NCBI GenBank assembly: GCA_009775605.1
Contig: VSPV01000140.1
Coordinates: 1 to 5,917 of the forward strand
DNA: 5,917 nucleotides
Direction: 5' to 3'
DNA from: Paramuribaculum sp.
Lineage (GTDB): Bacteria > Bacteroidota > Bacteroidia > Bacteroidales > Muribaculaceae
Shown: in pieces, positions 1 through 5,888 of the stretch
Numbering within the stretch: the first letter of the stretch is position 1
Layout of the letters: each line of letters opens with the position of its first letter
Notes under the pieces: model-generated
Databases searched by the model: none
Seen by the model: only the letters and a program-made list of their open reading frames with translations
Told to the model about the DNA's origin: nothing
Translations under genes and position numbers: made by a program

Positions 1-433
1 ATATCGCAGGGTTCATTCCGGCGCTGTCAGTCTCGGCAGTCCATCCGAAACGAGAGGCGAGAGTATCAAGCGCCCAGAGGCCGGTCACATCGCTTTGGGT
101 GGTAACCACCGGCTCAGCCCCTGTTATGGCGCCCACCCGACGGCAGAGGTCGTTTGCTCCACCAATATGGCCGGAGAGTACGGAAATGGCATAGCGGCCT
201 GTGGAGTCCACGCAGACCACCGCCGGATCGGTATGCTTGTCGTGCACTATCGGAGCGATGGCACGCACACATATTCCCATAGCGCCGATAAAGATTATGT
301 TCCTGAACTGCTCAAGCTGGCCCTCCTGCAGATCACGGTGCTTTACCGTGACGGTACCACTCAGCTCCCGGGAGAGGATTTCGGCAAGTTGCATTCCGGC
401 TTTTGTCACCGGTACTATAATGGTATCTTTCAT
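1..433 (-). CDS. cbiG: Cobalt-precorrin-5A hydrolase CbiG, N-terminal part (cut by window edge)
   Basis: CbiG opens the ring-A delta-lactone of cobalt-precorrin-5A and releases the C20-derived two-carbon fragment as acetaldehyde, in the cytoplasmic cobalt-early (anaerobic) branch of B12 synthesis. I translated the minus strand from the ATG at 433-431; 144 codons are visible and the frame stays open to the edge. Recognisable CbiG features are the N-terminal strand MKDTIIVPVTKAG, the segment FIGAMGICVRAIAP (residues 48-61), DKHTDPAVVCVD (65-76), the family signature VLSGHIGGAN (85-94) and PVVTTQSDVTG (108-118). The start is fixed by a 4-nt ATGA overlap with the stop of the upstream CbiET gene, implying translational coupling. 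In several Bacteroidales CbiG is fused to a CbiF/CobM methyltransferase; whether that holds here cannot be seen. CbiG is what separates this pathway from the oxygen-dependent one, which uses CobG instead. Confidence 0.92.
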   Translation of the reverse strand, partial: MKDTIIVPVTKAGMQLAEILSRELSGTVTVKHRDLQEGQLEQFRNIIFIGAMGICVRAIAPIVHDKHTDPAVVCVDSTGRYAISVLSGHIGGANDLCRRVGAITGAEPVVTTQSDVTGLWALDTLASRFGWTAETDSAGMNPAI

Positions 434-1620
434 AACGCTTTCATTACGGTTATAGGATTATTGTCATCGAGTGCCATCCGGTGTTCCTCCACTATTGACA
501 GACCGACCGATCCGGCTGCCTCGCGGAACGCCGCATGGCTTTCGGGGCTGACGGAATTGAACACCACGACCCCTCCGGGGAGCAACACGGATGCTATTCG
601 CTTCATCATTTCGCCGAGGCGGCCGCCATGGCCGCCTATGAACACGGCGTCGGGAGCCTCGAAACGGCCGAGGTCAGCCTCCATAAAATCGCCTATCACG
701 CCTGTGACATCCGGCGCGCCGAACCGGCGCGAGTTTTCTTCCAGAAGAGTCTCCGATTCCGGCCGTTTCTCGAAAGCCGTGATGGCAAGATGCGGGAAAC
801 GCAGACGCGCCTCAATGGATACGGAGCCTGTGCAGAAGCCGACGTCCCAGAACGAACGGCGGTTGTCAAGGTCGAGCAGGGAAAGGCTGAGAAGCCTCAC
901 ATGCATCTTGGTTATCATCTTGGTCCTACCGTCAAGATGAGCGAACATAGCCTCGGGAAGGCCGAAAAGACGAGGCCTTTTCGCCTGCTGCTCCAATATC
1001 ACACAGTTGGGACTGGCAAACGTAGTTTCCGCAGCCTCCTCCAGCGAATACCAGCTCACGCGCTCGGAGGTTTCGTTGCCCAGCAGCTCACCTACGGCCA
1101 TGCGGTAATTGCCGTAGCCGTAATGAAGCATTCTGCGGGCTATGGCGGAGGGAGTATGATTGCGGTCGGTAAGCAGACCTACGAGAGGTAAATCACGAAT
1201 CAGTACATCGCCGAGATTCTTCCACGGGCGCCCGGTAAGGGAAACGCACGTCATCCCGCCGTAGGGCAACGCCAGGCGGTGGGCGAGAGTCTGCAGGGAA
1301 TTGAACGACGGATAAACATCAATCCGCGCGGCGGGGAATTCCCGCTGCAGGGTGGCGCCAATGCCATAGAATAGAGGATCGCCCGAAGCGAAAACCACTA
1401 TACAGCCTCCCTTGCGGCGGTATTCCCGGAAAGTATCTTCGAGAGGCACTGTTATGTCAATCCATTCGGCGTCTGCAGGAAGCAGTGCGGCCACGAGCTC
1501 GTGATGGCGCTTACCGCCTGAGAAGAGGGTAGCTGACCGCACCGCCTTCATGGCCTCAGCCGGCAGAGGCTGCGAGGCCGAATCGGGCAATCCGATAACC
1601 TTGAAACTCAGCTCAGACAT
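430..1620 (-). CDS. cobL: CbiE–CbiT fusion: cobalt-precorrin-7 (C5)-methyltransferase / cobalt-precorrin-6B (C15)-methyltransferase, decarboxylating (CobL type)
   Basis: This bifunctional SAM-dependent enzyme methylates C5 and C15 of the corrin ring and decarboxylates the C12 acetate side chain, giving cobalt-precorrin-8. In 397-residue numbering from the GTG at 1623, residues 5-210 form a CbiE domain, with FSGGKRHHE at 34-42 and the tetrapyrrole-methylase motif SGDPLFYGIG at 80-89. Residues 230-397 form a CbiT domain, with MITKMHVRLLSL (236-247), the SAM motif DVGFCTGSVSIEA (260-272), FIGGHGGRLGEMM (328-340) and LLPGGVVVFNSV (347-358). I prefer the ATG at 1620 (396 aa). It overlaps the upstream CbiHC stop by 8 nt, and the 3' end overlaps cbiG by 4 nt, so the three genes form one operon. 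The full-length two-domain size fits CobL. The N-terminal loop reads VIGLPDSA rather than the usual glycine-rich form, and the CbiT motif has FC where GA or AG is common; I think both are typical of Bacteroidales. Confidence 0.94.
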   Translation of the reverse strand: MSELSFKVIGLPDSASQPLPAEAMKAVRSATLFSGGKRHHELVAALLPADAEWIDITVPLEDTFREYRRKGGCIVVFASGDPLFYGIGATLQREFPAARIDVYPSFNSLQTLAHRLALPYGGMTCVSLTGRPWKNLGDVLIRDLPLVGLLTDRNHTPSAIARRMLHYGYGNYRMAVGELLGNETSERVSWYSLEEAAETTFASPNCVILEQQAKRPRLFGLPEAMFAHLDGRTKMITKMHVRLLSLSLLDLDNRRSFWDVGFCTGSVSIEARLRFPHLAITAFEKRPESETLLEENSRRFGAPDVTGVIGDFMEADLGRFEAPDAVFIGGHGGRLGEMMKRIASVLLPGGVVVFNSVSPESHAAFREAAGSVGLSIVEEHRMALDDNNPITVMKAL

Positions 1621-3016
1621 CACGACCAGGTTTTAACTGCTCTGCGTCAGGCCAGCAGAGTATGGAATTTACCAATGTTGCAGCAAGGTTGCTTCCACCC
1701 TTCCGGCCCTCCACAATAATTTTCGGAACGGATGTGAAGGGTTTTATGCTGTGCTTGCTTTCACACACATGCACAAAGCCCACCGGAGCGGCGATTATGC
1801 CGCAGGGATGTGCCGTTCCTCTTTTCACAAGCGCACTGAGCTCCAGAAGTGCCGTGGGCGCGTTACCGAAAACAAACAGCGCGTCGGGATGCTCGGCTAC
1901 GGCCCTTCTGATTCCGGCCTGAGTGCGGGTGATTCCCTCCTTGGAAGCTAACTCCGCTGTCTCGGGATCGTTAAGATAACATTTCACTTTCAACCCCATA
2001 CGCTCAAGCGCGCCCCTGCGTATTCCAGACGCTGCCATTGTCACATCGGTCACTATCGTGTCTGTTTTCCCGGAGGAGAGAGACTCGTATATCCTTTCGA
2101 CCGCGCCGTCATCGGCCCGGAGGATGCGCTCCATATCGAAATCGGCGGTGGTGTGGATGGCATGCAGAAGCGGCCATTTAAGCCCGAGCGGAATATCCTT
2201 GCGCTGCAGCTCCTTTTCGATGGTGCGGAAACTCTCTATCATGATCGACTGCCCTACCTTTGTGGCCGCAGTCTCTTTATCACCGGAATAATAACCGCGG
2301 GGAGTGAGCATCCGGCCACCGGAATCGCGCGTCATGGAATTGCCTATGATAACAACAGTAAACATGTCGACATCCTCGGGATCGAATGCCTCGAGAGTGG
2401 TCAGCACCGCACGTTCTCCCTCGCGCCCGGCCTGCCTCACATACCCCACGGGGGTAGTGGCGGCGCGTTCCTCCATAAAGATTTCTTTCAGGCGGAAAAG
2501 CTGCCAATAACGGCCGTTGCTTCTGGGATTGTAGACAGCCGTAACAAAATCGGCCGACGCAGCGGCCTTGATACGCTTTTCAATCAGCTGCCAGGGGGTG
2601 AGGAGGTCGCTGAGCGAAATCACACAGAAATCATGGCCCATGGGCGCGCCAAGTATCGAGGCCGCTTTCTGAAAGGCGCTGATGCCGGGGATTACTTCAA
2701 TCTCCACATCGGCTCCAAGATGTTCCTTCATCTCATAGACGAGCGACGCCATTCCGTAGATTCCGGAGTCGCCGGAACTCACCACGCATACGTCACGCCC
2801 ACCGGCGGCTATGGCCAGCGCGCGCTCCACGCGGTCGCGCTCCTGCTTCATGCCGGTGCTCACTATTTCCGCACCGGGCTTCACAAGATTTTCCACAAAG
2901 GGAATATAGACCTTATAGCCCACGATAACATCGGCGCTGCCGATAGCGGCCACGGCGGCCTGCGTCATGTCGGCCGCAGAACCGGGGCCGATTCCTATAA
3001 CTGTAATTTTGCTCAT
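1613..3016 (-). CDS. cobJ: Fusion of precorrin-3B/cobalt-factor III C17-methyltransferase (CbiH/CobJ) and precorrin-8X methylmutase (CbiC/CobH)
   Basis: The N-terminal half methylates C17 and drives ring contraction. The C-terminal half moves the C11 methyl to C12, converting (cobalt-)precorrin-8 to (cobalt) cobyrinic acid. Residues 1-245 are a complete CbiH/CobJ domain: VIGIGPGSAADMT (6-18), VGYKVYIPFV (32-41), STGMKQERDRVERA (53-66), SSGDSGIYGMA (80-90), VIPGISAFQKAAS (108-120), AVYNPRSNGR (160-169) and IIGNSMTR (223-230). Residues about 250-467 are CbiC: HTTADFD (288-294) with the His expected to act in catalysis, TDVTMAASGI (323-332), FGNAPTALLEL (383-393), PVGFVHVCESK (411-421) and EGRKGGSNLAA (436-446). 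At 467 residues it is about the sum of the two single enzymes, with no truncation. It is the first gene of the operon, lies 41 bp from an upstream terminator, and overlaps the CbiET gene by 8 nt. There is no Shine-Dalgarno. Such fusions are known in Bacteroidales. Confidence 0.95.
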   Translation of the reverse strand: MSKITVIGIGPGSAADMTQAAVAAIGSADVIVGYKVYIPFVENLVKPGAEIVSTGMKQERDRVERALAIAAGGRDVCVVSSGDSGIYGMASLVYEMKEHLGADVEIEVIPGISAFQKAASILGAPMGHDFCVISLSDLLTPWQLIEKRIKAAASADFVTAVYNPRSNGRYWQLFRLKEIFMEERAATTPVGYVRQAGREGERAVLTTLEAFDPEDVDMFTVVIIGNSMTRDSGGRMLTPRGYYSGDKETAATKVGQSIMIESFRTIEKELQRKDIPLGLKWPLLHAIHTTADFDMERILRADDGAVERIYESLSSGKTDTIVTDVTMAASGIRRGALERMGLKVKCYLNDPETAELASKEGITRTQAGIRRAVAEHPDALFVFGNAPTALLELSALVKRGTAHPCGIIAAPVGFVHVCESKHSIKPFTSVPKIIVEGRKGGSNLAATLVNSILCWPDAEQLKPGRDV

Positions 3017-3034
3017 AACGTGTCTTTATGACTA

Positions 3035-3042
3035 CAAATTTA
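3035..3042 (-). promoter_or_regulatory. Putative Bacteroidetes −7 element of the cobalamin operon
   Basis: The minus strand reads TAAATTTG, a perfect match to the Bacteroidetes sigma-ABfr −7 consensus TAnnTTTG. It lies 18 bp upstream of the CbiHC start codon and just past the T-tract of the preceding terminator. The −33 region would fall in that T-tract, where only TTTT is available and no clean TTTG, so the promoter may be modest. Transcription would start about 10-15 nt before the ATG, giving a very short leader with no room for a riboswitch. The motif is seen; its activity is inferred. Confidence 0.5.
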
Positions 3043-3056
3043 CAAATCCCCGTGAG

Positions 3057-3092
3057 AAAAAAAAAGTGGCGTACTATCCGATAGCACGCCAC
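3057..3092 (-). terminator. Rho-independent terminator after the outer-membrane protein gene
   Basis: On the minus strand a hairpin at 3092-3066 (arms GTGGCGTGCTAT and ATAGTACGCCAC, loop CGG) is followed at once by nine T residues (3065-3057). In minus-strand RNA the stem is 12 bp with one G-U wobble. On the plus strand that position would be an A-C mismatch and the T-run would be missing, so the orientation is clear. It lies 24 nt past the stop codon of the beta-barrel gene and separates that unit from the cobalamin operon. Confidence 0.9.
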
Positions 3093-3116
3093 CTCTTCAA
3101 TCGAAAAATGTATGAT

Positions 3117-3881
3117 TTAGAACTTAAATCCTACTTTGATGGTCGGAGCCGCCAATACAGCGAAGTTGCTGCTGTCGGCACTCAGATTAGCCAGACCTTC
3201 CTGGGGACGGTAGGTGGTCATATTGTAGGTGTATGCAAATGGATCGATCGAAGCGCCGACATAGAGCGCCGGCAACACGAAATAATCCACGCCTAAGGTG
3301 ACAGCGCCCCGGAGGTTCCACGATTCGGCCGTGGATTTGCCCATCGAGGTCCACTCGTCGGCTTTCTGCTCGTTTAGAGCATAGGCCATGCCCACACGCA
3401 GGCCGGTGTACCACATCAGATTCCTCACGCCGGTGCGGAAGTAGCGGTCGGCACCCACGAAAGCCGTGTATGTGCACGAATACTGGCTCGCTATGGCGCG
3501 ATAGTTGGGGATTTCGCCGATTGTTCCGTCGGCATCGTCGGGTGTGTTCCCGTCGATGGTGCCGGGCCTTTCGGCGTAGCCGGGGTTGTGAGTGAAATTC
3601 AGTCCTCCACCCAGATTGATTTTCCATAGGTCACTCACGAAGTAGCCGGCCTCGAAACCGACCATCAGCTTCTTGTCCGACCAGTTGGTCGACATGGCCG
3701 AAGCCGAATAATCGGTGAGAGTGCCCGGCTGGGCGGTGACATTTGAATAACTGTTGTATCCCACCGTTGCCGCAACCGTGAAGTTGCCTTTGGCCGGAGC
3801 GTTTTCGTCGGCGCTCTGGGCGGCGGCGGAGAGACACAGCATGGGTAGAACGGCTGACACTAAAAGTCGGAATATTTTCAT
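3117..3881 (-). CDS. Outer-membrane beta-barrel protein, probably eight strands (BT1926-like?)
   Basis: This is a 254-residue secreted protein. Residues 1-21 are a signal peptide (positive MKIFR, hydrophobic stretch, SAAAQ cleavage region). The mature part has alternating hydrophobic/polar segments ending in aromatic girdle residues, at roughly 32-42, 71-81, 84-97, 126-148, 152-168, 187-202, 204-222 and 238-254. It ends in KVGFKF with a C-terminal Phe, as expected for a BAM-inserted barrel. Eight strands and this size suit an OmpA-like or OmpX-like barrel; no OmpA peptidoglycan-binding domain follows. Its role is not shown by the sequence. It follows the coiled-coil lipoprotein gene by 54 bp with no terminator between, and a strong terminator lies after it, so the two are probably co-transcribed and may act together, the barrel perhaps anchoring a surface assembly. 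The resemblance to Bacteroides BT1926-family barrels is from memory. Barrel call strong, family name weak. Confidence 0.87.
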   Translation of the reverse strand: MKIFRLLVSAVLPMLCLSAAAQSADENAPAKGNFTVAATVGYNSYSNVTAQPGTLTDYSASAMSTNWSDKKLMVGFEAGYFVSDLWKINLGGGLNFTHNPGYAERPGTIDGNTPDDADGTIGEIPNYRAIASQYSCTYTAFVGADRYFRTGVRNLMWYTGLRVGMAYALNEQKADEWTSMGKSTAESWNLRGAVTLGVDYFVLPALYVGASIDPFAYTYNMTTYRPQEGLANLSADSSNFAVLAAPTIKVGFKF

Positions 3882-3935
3882 TTTGATTTGATTGGTTTTA
3901 ATGTTACTGGCCGTTACTCGGTAGGGGGAATGATT

Positions 3936-5693
3936 TTACTCTTTGCCGGCATTGATGGCTGCCTCAAGCGCGGCCTTGGCGGCTGTAGTCTGCTTCTCAA
4001 GGACGGCTATCTCTGCCTCAAGATCGGCTATAGTTGCCTCCTGGCTTGCGATCAGGTCGGTGTCGTCGGTAGAATTCTCAAGATCGAAGATTTCTTCCTT
4101 GAGGGTCTTGATGGCATCCTCTTTTACCTCGATGCTTGCTTCAAGCGAGGCTATCTGGCCGGTTACGTCGTTGCCGTAGATTACATTCCAGAGAGCGTTG
4201 GCCTCGTTATTTTTCACAGTGAGGGCGTTCCAGGCGATATTTTGTGCCACTACGGCCTCGGCCACGTCTTTCTGAGCGGCGTTGAAGGCTTCAACATTAG
4301 CTTTATGGTTTGCGAGCTGGCTCTTCATGGTCTCTACCAAAGAGAGTATGGACTCGAGCTGGTCCTTGGCCTGTTCCTCGTCACGCTCGGCCTGTGCAAG
4401 AGCTCTGTCAGCGTCGTTCATCAGTCCCTCTTTTGCATCCATCTCGGCTTTTTTAGCTTCTTTGTCGGCTGCGGCTGCGTCCTCGTAGGCTTTTTTAGCG
4501 GTTTCGTAGGCAGCCTTCGCTTTATTGAATGCGGCGGTGCAATCGGTTACGGCCTTGGTCTGGTTTGCGGCAAGCGACTCATTAAGAACTTTGCTGTAGG
4601 CATCCAGACCACCGTCGATTGGATAATAACAATCAGTATATGTGAAATAGTCCTGTGTCTGAACGGGAAGGCCTTCTCCGTATGTATATTCTATTGTATG
4701 ACCTTCAGTTTTTGACCAACGATAGAATAACGGAATATAAACGTCCTTCTTGCTCTCCTCAGAGTAGTAAGAAGCTCCAACAGTACCGGCATAAGGCACC
4801 GGACGGCCGTTGTCGCCAACACTCCAGTCGTAGATGTCAATAATGCTTACACCATTAAATGAAGGCCGGGTGTTTCTGAAATCACTATATGCCTTAAAGT
4901 ATGCACTGCCGGTCAATGTCTGACGGGCTTTATTTTCTGCATTTATAGCTGCGCTATAAGCCACCATAGAAGTTTGGTATACCTGATTTGCCTCTTCTGC
5001 TGCAGCTTCGGCATTTTTATATGCCTCCTGTGACTCGGGAGTGTTGGTGTTGTATTTCTTATACATCTCGAGGGCCGCGTTGGCAGCATCGATTTCGCTC
5101 TGATATTGGGCAATCAGGTCGTTTTTCTCGGCTATCTGCTCCTGACGGAACTGAGCGTTGTCAATCACCTGTGCCTGATACTTCTGTAGAAGTACTTTGG
5201 CTTTGGCCAGATTCTGCTGTGCGGTGAGAAGCTGTGAGGCATAGCCCTTATAGGTGTTGTAGAGGCCGGTGAGTTCGGCGAGATTCTGGGTCGAGGCGTT
5301 GAGAAGAGCCTTTTCGTAGTCTGCCTGGGCCTGCAGAGCTTTGGCCTTGAGGTCGAGAAGGTCAATCTCGAGCTGGGCGGCAATGCGCTGGATCTCTGCC
5401 TGGGCCTCGGCCATAGCCTTCTGGGCGTTGGCTTTGGCCTCTTCGGTGCGTGCCTGCTCGTAAGCAGCCTGCGCCTCATAGTAGGCGGCCTGTGCCTGTT
5501 TGAGGGCGGCATCGGCCTCGGCGGCCATGGTTGCGGCCTGGGCCTGAGCCTGGGCAAGAGCGGCAAGTCCCTTGAGCTGCTCGGCCTTAGCCTCGCGAAC
5601 AGCGGTTACCGACGCAGATTCCTTGTCATCGACACAGCTTCCGAGGAATAGAGCCCCGGCAAGCGTAGCAATAAGCAAAATTTGCTTTTTCAT
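3936..5693 (-). CDS. Long alpha-helical surface lipoprotein with two coiled-coil arms and a Tyr-rich head (possible S-layer-type protein)
   Basis: This is a 585-residue lipoprotein. Residues 1-19 form a signal peptide and the lipobox is LGSC with Cys20. The acidic VDDKE that follows resembles the lipoprotein export signal that sends Bacteroidetes lipoproteins to the cell surface. Residues about 27-260 are extremely Ala/Gln/Glu-rich and helical, with heptad-like AxAAYxxAxxAYExA (67-81) and a likely break at NTNTPE (215-220). Residues about 262-362 are a different, mostly non-helical domain rich in Tyr, Gly, Asp and Pro (SIIDIYDW, IPLFYRW, YFTYTDCYYPIDGG). Helices resume at about 365-580 with the related AKAAYETAKKAYEDA (392-406) and a final hairpin turning at NSTDDTD (540-546). 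This suggests a stalk of paired helices bearing a head. The ATG at 5693 is the only start giving a full signal peptide. It heads an operon with the beta-barrel gene. The architecture recalls Bacteroides BT1927-type surface-layer proteins, which is unproven here. No enzyme motif is seen. Confidence 0.85.
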   Translation of the reverse strand: MKKQILLIATLAGALFLGSCVDDKESASVTAVREAKAEQLKGLAALAQAQAQAATMAAEADAALKQAQAAYYEAQAAYEQARTEEAKANAQKAMAEAQAEIQRIAAQLEIDLLDLKAKALQAQADYEKALLNASTQNLAELTGLYNTYKGYASQLLTAQQNLAKAKVLLQKYQAQVIDNAQFRQEQIAEKNDLIAQYQSEIDAANAALEMYKKYNTNTPESQEAYKNAEAAAEEANQVYQTSMVAYSAAINAENKARQTLTGSAYFKAYSDFRNTRPSFNGVSIIDIYDWSVGDNGRPVPYAGTVGASYYSEESKKDVYIPLFYRWSKTEGHTIEYTYGEGLPVQTQDYFTYTDCYYPIDGGLDAYSKVLNESLAANQTKAVTDCTAAFNKAKAAYETAKKAYEDAAAADKEAKKAEMDAKEGLMNDADRALAQAERDEEQAKDQLESILSLVETMKSQLANHKANVEAFNAAQKDVAEAVVAQNIAWNALTVKNNEANALWNVIYGNDVTGQIASLEASIEVKEDAIKTLKEEIFDLENSTDDTDLIASQEATIADLEAEIAVLEKQTTAAKAALEAAINAGKE

Positions 5694-5837
5694 AAAAATA
5701 ATGAATGTTTAGTTAATAAATAAGATGAAAAGCTTTGGTTAATTTTAGTGAATAAAATTACTATCCCAATTATTGATGATTGCGAAATTCCGATAAATAC
5801 CCCTATTTCACAAATGATTATACAAATATTAACTTTA

Positions 5838-5846
5838 CCCCCCCCC
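5838..5846. repeat. Homopolymeric C9 tract (G9 on the coding strand)
   Basis: Nine consecutive C residues interrupt very A/T-rich DNA about 145 bp upstream of the lipoprotein start codon. On the minus strand the run lies 6 bp upstream of the possible −7 element TAATATTTG. Runs of this length are prone to replication slippage, so it could vary in length between cells. A regulatory effect is inference. Confidence 0.9.
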
Positions 5847-5856
5847 TTAAGTTTCG

Positions 5857-5888
5857 TTAACTTTTTTCCTCTGTAATTTAACTTTTTT
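5857..5888. repeat. Two direct TTAACTTTTTT repeats 21 bp apart, with weaker flanking copies
   Basis: TTAACTTTTTT occurs at 5857-5867 and again at 5878-5888, exactly 21 bp (two helical turns) apart. The core TTAACT also occurs at 5829-5834 and 5900-5905, the latter 22 bp beyond the second copy. On the coding strand these are AAAAAAGTTAA blocks. Helically phased A-tracts can curve DNA or act as upstream promoter elements, and regular spacing can also mark a protein-binding array. The repeats are seen; their role is inferred. Confidence 0.75.

Noticed and set aside
95..940. Plus-strand open frame of 281 codons opposite cbiG and cobL
   Set aside because: It shows no recognisable domain, its composition is biased to Arg, Ser and Pro, and it covers two clearly recognised minus-strand cobalamin genes joined by a 4-nt overlap.
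1621..1623. GTG start for the CbiE–CbiT gene, one codon before the ATG
   Set aside because: The adjacent ATG at 1620-1618 is the more usual start and adds no loss of conserved sequence; the difference is one residue.
2153..3031. Plus-strand open frame of 292 codons opposite the CbiHC gene
   Set aside because: It is rich in His, Arg and Gly with no motif. The opposite strand encodes two complete conserved enzyme domains.
3017..3116. Possible cobalamin riboswitch upstream of the B12 operon
   Set aside because: The only structure in this gap is an intrinsic terminator for the upstream gene, and the remaining 40 bp are too short for a B12 aptamer.
3882..3935. Separate promoter or terminator between the lipoprotein and barrel genes
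   Set aside because: The 54 bp contain no hairpin with a T-run and no TAnnTTTG motif, so co-transcription is the simpler reading.
3888..4715. Long plus-strand open frame of 275 codons, hydrophobic and resembling a membrane protein
   Set aside because: It is the antisense of the Ala/Glu/Lys-rich lipoprotein, whose codons read backwards give Leu, Phe, Gly and Ser. There is no family motif, and the minus-strand reading has a signal peptide and coherent architecture.
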